From contig NC_054886.1 of NCBI RefSeq assembly GCF_018320785.1, forward strand, positions 33,277,732 through 33,341,731: DNA of 64,000 nucleotides. The letters run 5' to 3'. Shown piece by piece: positions 1 through 13,612 of the stretch (within the stretch, counting starts at the first letter, position 1; each line of letters begins with the position of its first letter). This stretch comes from Cheilinus undulatus (lineage: Eukaryota; Chordata; Actinopteri; Labriformes; Labridae). The notes below the pieces were generated by a model, which did no database searches, was not told where the DNA came from, and saw only the letters and a list, made by a program, of their open reading frames with translations. The position numbers were made by a program, and so were the translations under genes.

Positions 1-1222
<1,222 letters not shown>

Positions 1223-1526
1223 ATGACTGTATACAAAAACAGTTTTGAAAATAAACAACTGATGGTTTGGTTGCTTTCTTTTTCACTTGAGACTTCTCTT
1301 TAGTCTACAGCTGTAAAGAGAATATGTCAGATTTAGAGATCATATAAAAGGATCAGTCATAATATCATTATAGAAGTGTTTTTAGTTGTGGTCAGGGGAA
1401 GTCTGTTTTTCCTGTCTAGTAAATATATTCACTAGCGCTGTAATATTGATCTTATCTTGGCCAAACCAGAATGCAGACCAGCCTATTCCTAAGTAGAGTA
1501 GACTAGATCATGAAGTTCTACAACCT

Positions 1527-1760
1527 GATTTCCAAAAAGTTGGGTTGCCGTGTGAAACTTAAACAAAAACAGAATATAATGATTTTAAATGTTCACAAAC
1601 CCATATTTTACCCACAATAGAAGATAACAATGTGGATGTTTAAATACAGTTCACCATTTTATGAAAAATATTTCCAGCAGCACATCTCAAAAAAGTAGGG
1701 ACAGGTCCATGTTTGCTATTGTGTAGCATCCTCTCTTTCTTTGTTCTGCGGTAGATGTTG
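1527..1760 (+). repeat. Dispersed fish repeat (ccaaaaaagttggg family)
   Basis: It begins near 'tttccaaaaagttggg' and has the same order of blocks as 38285-38590, and in reverse as about 31035-31295. It is probably the end of a DNA transposon common in teleosts. It lies in the intron before the penultimate FCRL-A exon, at the same place as in FCRL-B, so the insertion predates the duplication. Confidence 0.6.
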
Positions 1761-1873
1761 TAGCAAATGGAAACCTCAAAACAGATTTTGAACATGTGAA
1801 TGTTTCACAGAAAAATTAAAAAAATATGGCTGTTGACTTTAATTATGATGAATGATCATTTATCTCCCCACAG

Positions 1874-2286
1874 TCAGGTCGAGTGCAGGAACACAACCCA
1901 GTCTAATGAAGGAGACTGCCATCTATTCTTTCATTTCCACCAGGTAAGACTGTAATAATATCATTCTTTGATATTGTATTCTAGATTCTGAAAATTATTA
2001 GGCCACAGAAAATCAGTGCGCCTTAACAACCTAAAACCTGGTCTAAAGTCTAAAGTCTAGATTTTTAGAGGACACCGTCTCCACAGTGTTATATAATCAC
2101 GTTTCCTGAAAGTTTGAATTAAGTTTTTAACAGGACAGTTGGCTGTCAGAGTGGAGGCTTTTATTTGTTTTCAGTCTGTCCTCCATGTACCGATATTTAA
2201 ATAAGAGTATACCTGTCAAATATCAACTGTCTACAGCTTTCTCTTACTTTTCATTGTGTGTTTTCAGGTCATTTTCACAGGACTGA
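1874..2286 (+). CDS. FCRL-A: 3' end of an Fc-receptor-like gene (last two exons)
   Basis: Two exons are visible: 1874-1943 (70 nt, after 'ccccacag', donor gtaaga) and 2268-2286 (after 'ttttcag', stop TGA at 2284-2286). They are homologous to the last exons of FCRL-B (38676-38745 and 38960). The first encodes a cytoplasmic segment with a tyrosine in the context AIYSFI, like an ITIM but with alanine at the -2 position. The second adds SFSQD and stops. The Ig, membrane and true ITIM exons would lie left of base 1, with the Tc1 element at 1-1222 in the intervening intron. Phase (1 in, 2 out) matches FCRL-B. Whether the upstream gene is intact cannot be seen. Confidence 0.7.
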
Positions 2287-2289
2287 TGG

Positions 2290-4900
2290 ATCAAGAACAT
2301 GGTCTGCCTCATGCTCTGCTTTTGCTCTTCATGTTTTCTAGCAGGCCTGGAACTTGGCTGACTTTTTAAAAGTTAAATCCACACCAGTAACTCTGATATC
2401 GAAAACTTTTTTATCCATTTAAAATTGAGTTTTTGGATCAATCCTGCAGCTAGGAGGTTAGCCCGCTGCCATATTGTCTATTTATATACCACAATATATT
2501 GTGACTCAGCTGTGATAACCAATGTCAGGCTGTTCTATTGGCAGGTCATACTTTGCTGAACAGATTTTTGTTCTTAATGTGCACAGACTTATAAACTGAA
2601 GGAGAGAGCCTTAATGACTGATAATAGCGAGAAAAAGACACAGAGAGGCTGTGACGTGGCCCTCAGAGTCTTTGCAGAAAAGAACTGCTTCAAATAATGA
2701 CTCAAGTTCCCAAAAGAACAAGGACTCCTTTAGTAAAAATATGAATATTTTTAAGAACTTTTTTTTCTCAGAATGACTTTTAATTCTTTGGTCCTAAAGA
2801 GATGGAAGGATGAGTTTGTGAAAAAAAAAAAAAAAAAATGACATTAATGTTTTCTGTGTTTAATATAAGAAAATCAATGAGTTTTATTCTGAAATCCTGG
2901 GCTGTCCTGAAGAAAAAGGACATTCAGAGCTTGACTGTGGACCATAGGGTTGATGTTTTCAAGCTTTTTAAGACAAAAAATCCAGGAGAGACACAATGGT
3001 TCAAAAATAGCTGAGAGGGTCAGAGGAGTGCACATCAAAAAGGCATTTCCAATATTTTCATGGTGATTTTAGATGATGGGCAAGTATCTGAAGCAGAAAA
3101 ATACCTCATAGATGTGGATTCTGCCCTAAAATATCAAACATGACAGAAATCCATCTGAACAGTCAGGGCTGAACACTGGAAACAACAATACACAGTCAGA
3201 CTGAAAGTTGGCCCAATGTTTAAGAGAGTTCTGCAACACAAAGTTAGCATCTGAATTGGCTGAAAATTCCATCAGCTTAACAAACTTAAAAAGCATTAGT
3301 TTGACAGTTCAACGTCTACAACTGTAAATATCACAGTTGTATAATTCAAAGAGAAACCACAGTCAAACACAAGCAGAAAAATGCTTTGTAAAAAGACGAA
3401 GGTTAAGTCGAGGTTATGGTGTCAGTCCCTACTTCATAACTGAAGTCTGCTCTAACACAGTTATACAGTAATAAAACCAGCAGAGAACAGAGAACAGAGC
3501 TTCTTTCACATCTGCAAATACAAATCCTCAATCATGAAAACAGAAATCAAAGCTCCTCTTTAACAATAGACTGAAAGAGTGATATGAAAAACTAAACAGG
3601 GTGGGCTTTTCTACTAAGAAACACTTTAGCAGGGTTAAAGGTCAAGTAAAAATATAATACAGGGATGTTTTGGATTTTTTTTTTAAGGTGTGTTATTTGA
3701 GGTACTTGGAGATAGTAGTGCCATTAGCCTCCAAAGATTTTAGTCCCCATAAGAAGCTGGGCAATATACACCAATCACAGGAGTAATTTAAGATAAAAAT
3801 GGGACAAAAATCAATGTTGGCTCAACTGTATGCTTACACTTTAACTGTCATTTTTGTAGCTTTCATTTTTCAGCTTTTTGCCATGAACTCGCTAATTTAT
3901 GCATAGAAATTACACCCATAAACGGCGCTATATTGCCTAGTTTCTGACAGTGATTTCTCCTTAAAGAACAAATGTGCACTGAAGTTTCTGTAGGCTAATG
4001 CCACGACTATCACCAAGCACCTCAAATAACCCAAGCTAAAAAAATCCAAAGTATCCCTTTAAACCACTTTTATTCATCCTTGTTTTCTAAATTTTGAGTC
4101 GATGGTTCAGAGGTTCCTCTACAGGCCAGGGTTAGGCACCCTTTAAACATGATTTTACATTTAAAGCAGAAATAGAAGAAAAACAATTCATGAAGTAGTA
4201 GTAAATGTGTGTGAGCAAAATGGAAAAAAATAGTAAAAATAAGTTTGCACATCAGAAGCTGCTCTGAAGCTTGTTTAATGAAGATTGCCATGATCATGTA
4301 ATCATGTTAAATAAAGGCTCCAGTTTAAATTCTTCAGAGATAGCGTGCTCTGTGCTCAAATGAAGGTGCAGATAAACATGTAGATGGAAAAACCTGACCA
4401 GTGGACATGATGTGAAAGCTGAACAGCGTAGTTTCACTAAGGTCTGTGTGGTTCACATCTGTCTGTCTTTATCTGTGGTCTTCAGCCTGACTGTCTAAGA
4501 AAGACTGAGGAGTTTATTAGTGTGACAGTTAAACCACGCTTCTTACCCTCTAAACGTCTGTTAAAGCTGTTTATAAGAATAGAGTGCTGCAGTTTAAATA
4601 CTCTCACTGTGGTTTATGACTAAACTGGTGAAGCTGAAGCAGCCACACTGAGTATGAAGACGTATTTATAACAGATATGAAACAAACACATCATGCATTG
4701 TTGACGTTCCCTCCAAGCAGAAAATCACACTACATCCAATTTATCACAGCACACTTTGCTCTCTTCTTATACTCTGCTCTTTTAGGTTTGCACTTAAATC
4801 TGAGTAAGGCATCCTGGGTTATAGACAGGCATTACATCAGACCATGGACCCTGAAAAACATTCAGTGGAAATCTTGAACATTATATTCTGTTTGACTACA
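2290..4900. other. 3' flank of FCRL-A, no gene seen
   Basis: This is AT-rich sequence conserved with about 38970-41050 but without a convincing reading frame. The conservation is explained by the segmental duplication, since indels are not in multiples of three. Confidence 0.6.
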
Positions 4901-4911
4901 AGATGAAGAAG

Positions 4912-6135
4912 TTTAACTTTGAAAACTGCAGGTCTTTGGATGTGGTTCTGGGTTCTTCTGGGACCTCCTGGATGAGTCGTCGTTGCACTCTTGGAGTCAT
5001 TTTAGTTGACCAACTCCTGGGAAGGTTCACCACTGTTCCCAGTTTTCTCCATTTGTGGATAATGGCTCTGACCGTGGTTTGCTGGATTCCCAAAGCCTTG
5101 GAAATGTCTTTGTAACCTTTTCCAGACAGATAGATTTCAGTCTCTTTGTTTCTCATTTGTTCTTGAATTTCTTTGGATGGTGGCATGATGGGTTTCTTTC
5201 TGAGATCTTGTAGCCTACTTCACTCTGTCTGACAGCTTCTATTTAAGGGATTTCTACATTCAAATCTGGCGGTAATCAGGCCTGGATGTGGCCAGAGAAA
5301 CTGAACTTAGATTCCCAAGAACTGTGGTGAATCACAGTTAACTCATGATTTAACAAGGGGGGCAATTATTTTTTCACACAGTTTGGATTTTTTTTCCTTA
5401 ATAAATAACATCATCATTTAGAAACTGCATTTTGTATTTACTTTGGTTTTCTTTGTGAAATATTAATATTATTGCTGGGTCGTTAACGGCGTTGATGTGC
5501 TACGTTAACGCGAGACTCTTATCGCTGGATCCATCCTGACAGAGAGCTTCATACAGCACACGCTCGTCACAGCGCTAAGACAAGTTGGAGAGATGGAGAA
5601 CAACTTTTTAATTCTGTCTCTGTTATGACCTGTGAGTAGGTTACAAACGTATGCCTTTATCTGTTATATTTCCATGACTGATATCATGGAAACTAAGGTG
5701 TTAAAGTGAGGTTCAGAGAGAGAAGGAGAGAGAGAGGAGGGTCGGGCGGTGGTGAGCAAGCAAGAGAGAACAGGCACTGATCTGAATCATCCTTCACCAT
5801 CTCTCTGGTATATTTCCATGGTTGATATCTACATGATAAATGAGCAAACTTTGGTGTTTAAAGTGAGGGTTCAGTGGTGAGCAAGCGAGCTGTTCTCAAG
5901 CAGTCTGTGATGCATTTTCCTTAATATTTAGATAGGTCAAGTGTTTTTTAATGTCTTCGGCAAAATTCAAATCTAGCATTTTAATCTAGATTGATCTAGA
6001 TTAACTACAGGATTGCAGTGAGATTCATCTAGACTAAAAAAAATAATCTATGCCCAGCATTAATTAATATTGATTTGATTATCCGAAAAGTGTGATAAAT
6101 ATGCAAAAAACAGGAATCAGAAAGGGGGAAAATAC
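4912..6135 (-). mobile_element. Tc1-like transposon, truncated, interrupted by a nested element
   Basis: The minus strand at 5186-4912 encodes the transposase start MPPSKEIQEQMRNKE and the recognition motif TTVRAIIHKWRKLG. The catalytic region is missing beyond about 4912. The terminal inverted repeat lies at about 5350-5470 ('ggggggcaattatttttt') and resumes at about 6062-6135 ('cagaaagggggaaaatac'). It is the same family as the fuller copy at 58136-60037. Confidence 0.8.
5473..6060. mobile_element. Nonautonomous DNA element nested in the Tc1 copy
   Basis: The element starts 'tgctgggtcgttaacg' and ends 'tctatgcccagca', so its ends are short inverted repeats of the type TGCTGGGC/GCCCAGCA. 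The flanking Tc1 sequence resumes on both sides. There is no transposase frame. It is probably a hAT-type MITE; the target duplication is unclear in the AT-rich flanks. Confidence 0.6.
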
Positions 6136-6734
6136 TTCGCATTGTAAATGATGTAGAATTGAATTATGTCTGTTTCTGCTTCTCTACCTTTTCCACTGAT
6201 GTTATTGCACTGTTTCTTCTGCAAACATTTTTTTTTTTATTTTGTTTTTTAATCTGAGTTGTGAAGTTGTGACAGATGTATATCTGCAGAAAAGAAAAAT
6301 GTTCAACCTATGTCAAAATTGAATTTCTAAAGATATATATTCTAAGCTTTTTTTCTTTCCTTTAACAGATGATTTTGAAGCAGTAGTCTGAGGAATTCAG
6401 ATTGATGTCATGCTTATTCATCCCACCATTTATTAATCTGACTCATTTGGTTGCTAAAAAGTACATTTTTTCTTCTGCTTCTGTCAGCAATGTTCATGAT
6501 CATGCATCAGACTTTGACACTTTTATTTAAACTTTTTTTTTTTTTTTTAATTCAGCTGACTTTTGTTTTCTTTCACTAATCACTATTTTACATTTAATTG
6601 TGTAACTCCTGATTTCCTGTTAGTAGTTTGGCTGTAAGGTTCCCTGTGGGTTCCTAGGGATGTAGACTTATTGTTGCATCTTGTTAGAGTGTTTTAAAGG
6701 TGCAATATGGTAATAATAAGATCAAAGTTTGATT

Positions 6735-7320
6735 TCTAGGCTGTTTAAAGTTTTATTTATGCTGCTGCTCGCATAATCATCAGGTCAAATAAACGGTCTC
6801 ACATCACTCCCATACTAAAGTCTCTTCACTGGCTTCCCATTGCTTACAGGATTAGATTTAAAATTCTCACCTTCACTTTTACAGCACTTCATGGTCAGGC
6901 CCCTGAATACTTAACAGAACTCATTCACCCGTACCTGCCAGCCCGTTCACTAAGATCCAATTCACTAAATCTGCTGTCTGTACCAAAGACAAATCTTAAA
7001 ACACGTGGTGACAGAGCTTTTGAGGCCTTAGCACCAAAACTCTTGAACTCCCTGCCCATGTCGATCTGTTTTTCTGACTCGGGTGAATCTTTCAAAAATC
7101 AGTTAAAAACATACATGTTCAGACAGGCTTATGAATAATACTATGCACCCTGTCACTGCACTGTAAATAACTTTTATTTATTCACCAGTAATTGTTTCTG
7201 GTCACTGTTTTTAATATTGTCTGTTTCTGTTTCATGTGTGTGCGCTTCGTTTGATGTAAAGCACTTTGTGACCTCTGTGAAAAGTGCTCTATAAATAAAG
7301 TTTGCTTACTTACTTACTTA
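6735..7320 (+). mobile_element. L2-like LINE, 3' end
   Basis: A frame from about 6785 to 7138 reads SHHITPILKSLHWLPIAYRI and then LALAPKLLNSLP-type motifs, the conserved region downstream of reverse transcriptase in L2/CR1-like LINEs. It is followed by 'gtgctctataaataaagt' and a TTAC tandem tail near 7300-7320. It is 5' truncated, as is usual for such insertions, and is absent from the paired duplicated block near 41.6 kb. Confidence 0.8.
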
Positions 7321-7879
7321 TTTAAGACCGTGTAGATTTGTGTCATTGTCCTTCTTCAGCTCTAATCTAATCTATAGTGTCTTTATTGTTTCACAGAGGA
7401 ATGAATATCTCCAAAGTCTGACATAATTAGGTTTAGAAATGTTGTCATGAAAATAAGTGATCTAAAATGTGCCATTAAAGAAGGCTTGTTGCACAAATGC
7501 ATCAAAGAGACTTGAAATATCTTTTTTTTTTAAATCATTTTCATCACATTAACACTTTTTCTTTTTAATCATAGAGCAAAGGACTGACATTGACAGTGTA
7601 TACTGCCCTCTTGTGTTATGTTGTGTCAGATATCAGTTACTGTCTGCCATTTAATACTCTAAATAAAATACCCTGTGACAACCTCTTCAGTCAACAACCT
7701 TCATCAGTTCACTCCTGTTACAATCTTTTATCCACATAAATGTAATTTATGCATTTTCCCTGACAACATGAGCTGTTCTGTAGGGAGTTCTATGAACTTT
7801 AGATAAAGATGAAATATGGTTAGAGACAGAGAAAGATGGGGATTTGAATTTATTCTTAAGAGAATATGATTACCATCAA

Positions 7880-8500
7880 TAGTTTCAAGCCTTTTAATAA
7901 ACATTTCTTAAGATGATCATCAGGATATTTTCAGTCAAATGTGAGTTGAGCCTTTTTGGTTCTTTTTTGGTCAGCAGTGGTTTTGGTCTTGGAATTCTCC
8001 CATGATGCCAGTTTCGTCCCAGTGTCTTTACTATTGTTGAATCATGAACTCTGACCTTAACTGATTCAGTGAGGCCATCTGAAGGCCTCTTCAGATGGTC
8101 TGGATTCTTTTGCACTCTTGGAGTCATTTTGGTGGGCCGACCACTCCCAGGAAGGTTCACCACTGTTCCCAGTTTTCTCCATTTGTGGATAATGGCTCTC
8201 ACTGTAGTTGGTTTAAGGGCCAAAGCCTTACACATGTCTTGATAACCTTTTCCAGACTGATAGATGTCAGTGACTTTGTTTCTCATTTGGTCTTGAGTTT
8301 CTTTAGATGGTGCCATGACTTTTAGTCTACTTCATCTATTCAAACAGGCTCTATTTAAGGGATTTCTGGATTCAGCAGGTCTGGCAGAAATCAGGTCTGG
8401 GTGTGGATGGAGGAATTGATCTCAACTTGAAAGAACTGTCACATTATTTTCCATCTTTCCTAGGGGCACCATCATTTTTGTCCAGGCCTGTTTCATGCAT
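7880..8500 (-). mobile_element. Tc1-like transposon fragment
   Basis: The minus-strand frame 8316-7894 begins MAPSKETQDQMRNKV and contains TTVRAIIHKWRKLGTVVNLP, the Tc1 helix-turn-helix region. It then degenerates before the DDE catalytic part. The terminus near 8460-8500 reads 'ggcaccatcatttttgtcc', a fish Tc1 end. It is a separate insertion from the one at 4912. Confidence 0.8.
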
Positions 8501-9254
8501 TTCTTTTTTAAAAATAATTCTGTTGAACCACAGTTCAAAAGCAATGTCTGATTTTCATTGGTTAATTTTCATTTAATTTTTATTTATTATCACTTCTGTC
8601 AGATTCAAGTTATTTCTGTGACCATTGTAAAGACCAGGCAAACAAAGTCAATCAAAATCACCTCAATACTGATGAAGTCTAACCACAGCAAGCATACCTG
8701 GGTGAAGTTCAACAGGAGTCACTCACTATTTTGTATTAAAAATTCACCCACACAAACACATATTTAAGCAGTGAAATTCTGCCCTCTGCTGCATGTGAGC
8801 CGTCTGTCACATAAATGAACTTTACCTTCTCTTTTAACAACACAAGAAAAAAGTAAACTCTGGACTGGCTCATGGGAATGTTTTTACTAAAAAAAGTAGT
8901 AAAGATGAAGTTAGTGATATAGTTGTTTTGTATTTCTAGAGGCACTAATCTGTGGTAGAATGAATGAACAAATGAATGAATGAATGAATGAAAGAAAAAT
9001 AGATAAATAACAGTGAACTTATTGGAAGCATCAGTGAGATAGATAGGATGGTTTCCCCAACAATTTCTTTTAGAAAAATGTAGCCCCTGCAGCTGTTTTC
9101 TCCCAGAATTATGTCATATCTGACTGAGACCTAAAAATCCTCCTCTTGGATGGATTCAAAAAAACTCTACAGTAAGTCCACATTTTAAAAGTTAGAGGGT
9201 CCCTTATAGCCACATGCAGTTTTTCTGTTCTCATTTTTGACCAAATGAAAATCT
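8500..9254. other. Intergenic, with an AATG tandem repeat
   Basis: No gene is seen. A short (AATG)n tract lies at about 8955-8992. This stretch separates the FCRL 3' block from the BTN block of unit 1; in unit 2 the corresponding junction holds FCRL-C and other sequence. Confidence 0.5.
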
Positions 9255-10706
9255 ATTTATTGTCTCTATTACTGTGACAGGTGTCGGTGTACTGCCTGCC
9301 AGCAGGGGTCATTACTGTCATATTTAAATGAGTGTCAGTGAAGCTGGAGGTCCAGGTGAGCAGTTTTCTTTCACTGTTTGAAATTCAAACAGAAATAAGA
9401 AGCAATGAAGTGTGTTATAAACTTGGCTGTCTTTTATTACAGCTTCTATTGTTATCAGGAGACTTTGCCCTAACTGTTGTTTTTTATTTATACATAGATT
9501 GATCATTTGCTGTCTGTAAAACAATCAGTGTTTTTCATCAGTTGTCACTGACTGAATCAAATAACTTTCAGCAGGAGGTCAACCAACTGCACTATTTTTT
9601 CAACAGTGAGTGGTTTGAGTTCAGCACGGTTGTGTTCCAAAGGTAAATCATTAATTTCACCCACATGTGTAAAGTTTCAATGTTTTCAGGGTTTTATTGC
9701 TTTAACAAAACAGTCACCACATCATGATAAAAGAGAAAAATAAGTTTTATATCAAAATAAACAACAACTTGTACAAGGAAAGAATCAGGAAGCACCACGC
9801 ATTAACTTCAACTTCAGACTTGTTGCTATTTAATGATTTTATAACTATACTATACATTCAGACTCTGTTAGTCTTACAATCAAAGACAAACATGCTGTTT
9901 CTATTTGTGCTTCTTGCTCCAGCTAGAAAATTCTCAGGTGTTGCAGGTAACTTTAGTGTGAAAGTAGAAAAACAAAAAAAAAGACAACATAGGAAGCAAC
10001 AACCCAACCTTCAGTTCACAGTGAAGTACAACTCAGAAACCCTTCAGTGATCAAGCACCTGACCCTGACAGAAACCATACAGAGACCCACAGACCACAAG
10101 GAAGAACTACACCTGAAAGACCACATTTAGGCTCACACAACAGAAGAATTGCAGGTTCCATCACATCTCACCAAATGTGATTGTTAAACCCAAACAGTCC
10201 TAAGAAATGTCTGTTCTACCAAAATAAGCAGTTTTTTCTCACAGGAATGTTTATTTTCACTCTGAGTTTGCAAGATGATTAAAGTCAAATCAGATTTTGT
10301 TTCCACATTTGAATTTATCATGTTTCAGGCCGAGTTCCTTGGAGTTTTAAGACGTTCCAAACATTTCAAGCATACATTTTAACACGAAGGGCACTGCACA
10401 TTCAGGTACTATGGACTATTTCTTATGTACACTTTCCTTTAATCCTGAAGATATTCTAGTTGTCTCTTTAATATTTTTGTGTGTTTTGATTTTTTAATCT
10501 GTCATGTAATTAATTTATCTATTTATTTATTTTTTTAACCAGAAAAGAAGGCTGCAGACGAAGTAAATTTAAGACATTTCCACAGTTCAGGGTCTAAATA
10601 CATATATATATTTCTTTATAAAATACAGACTTGATTTAAGGCTGAAACCTTTTAACAATAAGCTTCAATAACAAACTTAAATGCATACAAATACACTAAT
10701 AGTATA
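9255..10706. other. Downstream flank of BTN-A, no gene seen
   Basis: It is conserved with about 53925-55040 but has no reading frame with splice sites that I could support. A plus-strand frame at 9724-10050 is rich in K and N, has no recognisable domain and is not kept in the other copy. Confidence 0.5.
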
Positions 10707-12380
10707 CAGTGCTTAACAAATGTTTTAGACCACTCTAACCCTAACCAAAGTAAGGTTAATGCCACAGCTGCCCTAAATTAACAGCATTGGTAATCAGTGT
10801 TGGGCATAACACGTTACTAAGTAACACGTTACAGTAACGCCGTTACTTTTATTGGTAACTAGTAGTGTAACGCGTTTCTTTTCAAAATGAATAACGCAGT
10901 TACCGTTACTGGGAATTTAGATCACACGTTACTCGTTACTTTTACAGCCGACAACTCTTTGATGAAGGTTAGTAAACATCCGGTTCAGCGGACGACGTGA
11001 GAGAGCGGTAAGCACATCAGCATCCTGGGAGAGAGAAAAGCCTCCGCAGAAACAAACAAACACAGGCACTGAAGCACACACACACACACACACACACACG
11101 TCATGGCTGAGCACTCGAGCGTGAGCTCTCTGTCTTGGAAACACCAGAATTACTTTTACCTCCTTAGGATAAAGGACGAAAAAGAACAGGGAATTAAACC
11201 TTTCCACCTCCACGAACAGCAATTTTAACTTCACGAAATACTGAGTTAAACAACACGCTTCAGCTAAACTAATTTCCGGAGAGCTAAAGACACCGCTAAC
11301 CCAGGTACAGCTCACGTTAGCTGGGCAGAGCAAGCAGGGAGGAACCGCCCCATGTAAACAACCCAAGACTGGATTTAATTCACCGCCAGCTGCAGAGTGT
11401 GTCACTAAGGAAGCACTAAACAGACTGATAGCAAGGTATGCTGTTAAAGACACGTTTCTGCTATAAGCTGTGTAGTCCACTGTCTTCAGAAAAATAACGA
11501 GAGAAAAGATGAGGGATAGGACCGCCATGTAAAAAGATATTCAGAGAGCAGCCGGGATTTAATCTTTACTCTGTCAGTAGAGTAGCCAAGATCTATTTGA
11601 GACTTCTTAAACAGTGTTAAAAATGCTTAAAAACTGTCAAAACTTGAGAAACATTTCTACTGAGTTCTATTATTTCACCACTTTCCAACATAATGATAAT
11701 GGCTACAATGTTAGATAAAATTTGAGTTATTTCCTCTCACACTGTCATAACTACACAAATTAATGTGATGTGTACAATAATGAGGACTGAAGTGAAAAAA
11801 GTAACGCCTGAGTTACTTTTCAAAGTAACTAGTTACTTTTACAAAGCAGTAACTCAGTTACTAACTCAGCTACTTTTTGCAAGCAGTAACTAGTAACTGT
11901 AACTACTTACTATTTTTAAGTAACTTGCTCAACACTGTTGGTAATTACCAAAATCATTTTTGATGTTTCTGCAATGGTTAATACACCAATATGTAGAAGC
12001 TCTTTAACCCAAATGATATTTTTAATGCTAAAATAGAATTATTATTGTTATCCATGAATTTTCAAATTGACTGATTTACAAAAAAACTGAAAAAATAGTA
12101 AAGCACATAAATATTTCTTGATTAATATGTGAAATTATAGTTATTTACTGTCATTCCTGAACAGAAAAATGAGTTTTAGTGGTTGAATGTTATGCTTGAT
12201 TCATTTCTGACTCCAGCTCAAAATTGGGTGAATTCAGTTTGAAATTCCTCATTCTTGTTGAAAATGGTAAAACGTGGAGAGCTCAGTGAAAATGAAAGAG
12301 TCCGTATTAAAGCACTTCATGATGCTGGATGGTCTCTGAGACAGATATGACAGGTGGTCTAATACATTTGTTCAGCACTG
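10707..12380 (+). mobile_element. Tc1-type MITE with TA flanks, carrying a nested hAT
   Basis: The ends read 'cagtgcttaacaaatg' and 'catttgttcagcactg', both flanked by TA (10705-10706 and 12381-12382). Near the right end the plus strand encodes only a transposase start (MVKRGELSENERVRIKALHD, from about 12265) before a stop. It is the same family as 35940-36514, which lacks the nested hAT. It is a deletion derivative mobilised in trans. Confidence 0.85.
10795..11937. mobile_element. hAT-type element with 8-bp target duplication
   Basis: The element starts 'cagtgttgggcataac' and ends 'ttgctcaacactg', giving inverted ends of the CAGTGTTG type. The 8-bp duplication ttggtaat is at 10787-10794 and 11938-11945. 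The sister MITE at 35940-36514 has the unoccupied site near 36050-36060 ('attggtaatgacc'). It contains an (AC)n run at about 11073-11099 and no transposase. Confidence 0.9.
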
Positions 12381-12798
12381 TATATGTTCTGTTTTGTTTT
12401 ATTTTTTGAATGAGTGTTTCAATGTTTTTTTTTTTTCTTTTTTAGTTCTTATGCTTCACTTGTAAAATTATTCAGATCATGTCATTATGGTTGGATCAAC
12501 ATATAGTATAAAAGGACTGGGTAAGTGTATATTTATAATTATTGCCTTTTAAAATTCAGAAGAGGTAATGCTAAATTATGGTTTTTTTTCCCTTGAATAT
12601 TCCTTTTTTTGTGAATATTACTTTCACATAAAAACTTGTCTTGTTTTTTGTATTTATTTCATTCAATATATTTAATCTCTTCCCCGATACTTTACCTCCT
12701 CTATTTGTTTCTGTATTTTCTCATTATGTTTCACTACATTGTTTTGCATCTCTTATTTCATCGACACCATTCAGTTGGATAATGTACATTCTTAATAT
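12381..12798. other. Intergenic, AT-rich
   Basis: No gene is seen. It is the sequence downstream of the array-containing tail of BTN-A. Confidence 0.4.
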
Positions 12799-13584
12799 TC
12801 ACCGATCTAACCTATCTGGTTTTCTTAACTTTTTTTCTTTTTCTTCTTTTTCTTTTTCTTTTTTTTCTTTTTTTTCTTTTTCTTCTTTTTCTTTTTCTTC
12901 TTTTTTTTCTTTTTCTTCTTTTTCTTTTTTTTCTCTTTTTTCTCTTTTTTTTTTCTCTTTCTCTGTTTCATGTTGAGTCTGTGCTTCTTGTTGATTGTCA
13001 GGTCCACGTTGAGTCCCTGGTCCTTGTTGATTGTCAGGTCCACGTTGAGTCCCTGGTCCTTGTTGATTGTCAGGTCCACGTTGAGTCCCTGGTCCTTGTT
13101 GATTGTCAGGTCCACGTTGAGTCCCTGGTCCTTGTTGATTGTCAGGTCCACGTTGAGTCCCTGGTCCTTGTTGATTGTCAGGTCCACGTTGAGTCCCTGG
13201 TCCTTGTTGATTGTCAGGTCCACGTTGAGTCCCTGGTCCTTGTTGATTGTCAGGTCCACGCTGAGTCCCTGGTCCTTGTTGACTGTCAGGTCCACGTTGA
13301 GTCCCTGGTCCTTGTTGATTGTCATGTCCACGTTGAGTCCCTGGTCCTTGTTGATTGTCAGGTCCACGTTGAGTCCCTGGTCCTTGTTGATTGTCAGGTC
13401 CACGTTGAGTCCCTGGTCCTTGTTGATTGTCAGGTCCACGCTGAGTCCCTGGTCCTTGTTGATTGTCAGGTCCACGCTGAGTCCCTGGTCCTTGTTGACT
13501 GTCAGGTCCACGTTGAGTCCCTGGTCCTTGTTGATTGTCAGGTCCACGTTGAGTCCCTGGTCCTTGTTGATTGTCAGGTCCACG
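12799..13584 (-). other. In-frame open extension beyond the BTN-A stop codon
   Basis: Reading the BTN-A frame past its stop gives 261 further open codons before TGA at 12799-12801. They comprise about 17 copies of a 12-residue unit (QRGPDNQQGPGT, occasional variants) and then a lysine/glutamate-rich stretch from the purine tract. I checked the phase: the codon at 13009-13011 is 576 nt (16 x 36) from the stop codon at 13585. As the sequence stands, this part is not translated without readthrough. Confidence 0.7.
12829..12964. repeat. Polypyrimidine/polypurine tract, about 135 nt
   Basis: The plus strand consists only of T and C from about 12829 to 12964. It lies directly next to the 36-bp array. 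It cannot contain a stop codon on the minus strand, which is why long lysine/glutamate frames appear. Confidence 0.9.
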
Positions 13585-13612
13585 TTAAGTCCCTGGTCCT
13601 TGTTGATTGTCA
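12970..13612. repeat. 36-bp minisatellite, about 18 copies
   Basis: The unit starts 'ccttgttgattgtcaggtcc' and is 36 nt long. There are 17 nearly identical copies plus diverged edge copies (near 12970 and 13600). Variants include ttgagt/ctgagt and gattgt/gactgt. Because 36 is a multiple of three, all frames give 12-residue repeats; the frame shared with the BTN-A exon reads DNQQGPGTQRGP. BTN-B has no array at this position. Confidence 0.95.

Larger units (their letters stand above)
1287..7825. repeat. Segmental duplication, FCRL 3' block, copy 1
   Basis: From about 1287 this region aligns in the same orientation with about 36990-43250. Matching landmarks include the text after the ITIM exon (1290 with 37005), the last two FCRL exons (1874 with 38676; 2268 with 38960), the block at 3541-3610 (with about 39889-39955), and the ends at 7560-7820 (with about 43010-43250). 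Differences are mostly insertions: Tc1 at about 4912-6135 and a LINE at about 6735-7320 are only here; a foldback element and a 747-bp MITE are only in the other copy. Confidence 0.85.

Noticed and set aside
10929-11528. 199-residue minus-strand frame
   Set aside because: It lies wholly inside the hAT element at 10795-11937, includes an (AC)n run and has no known domain.
12970-13612. CRISPR-like regular repeats
   Set aside because: The units are contiguous 36-bp tandem copies with no unique spacers, in a vertebrate coding exon.
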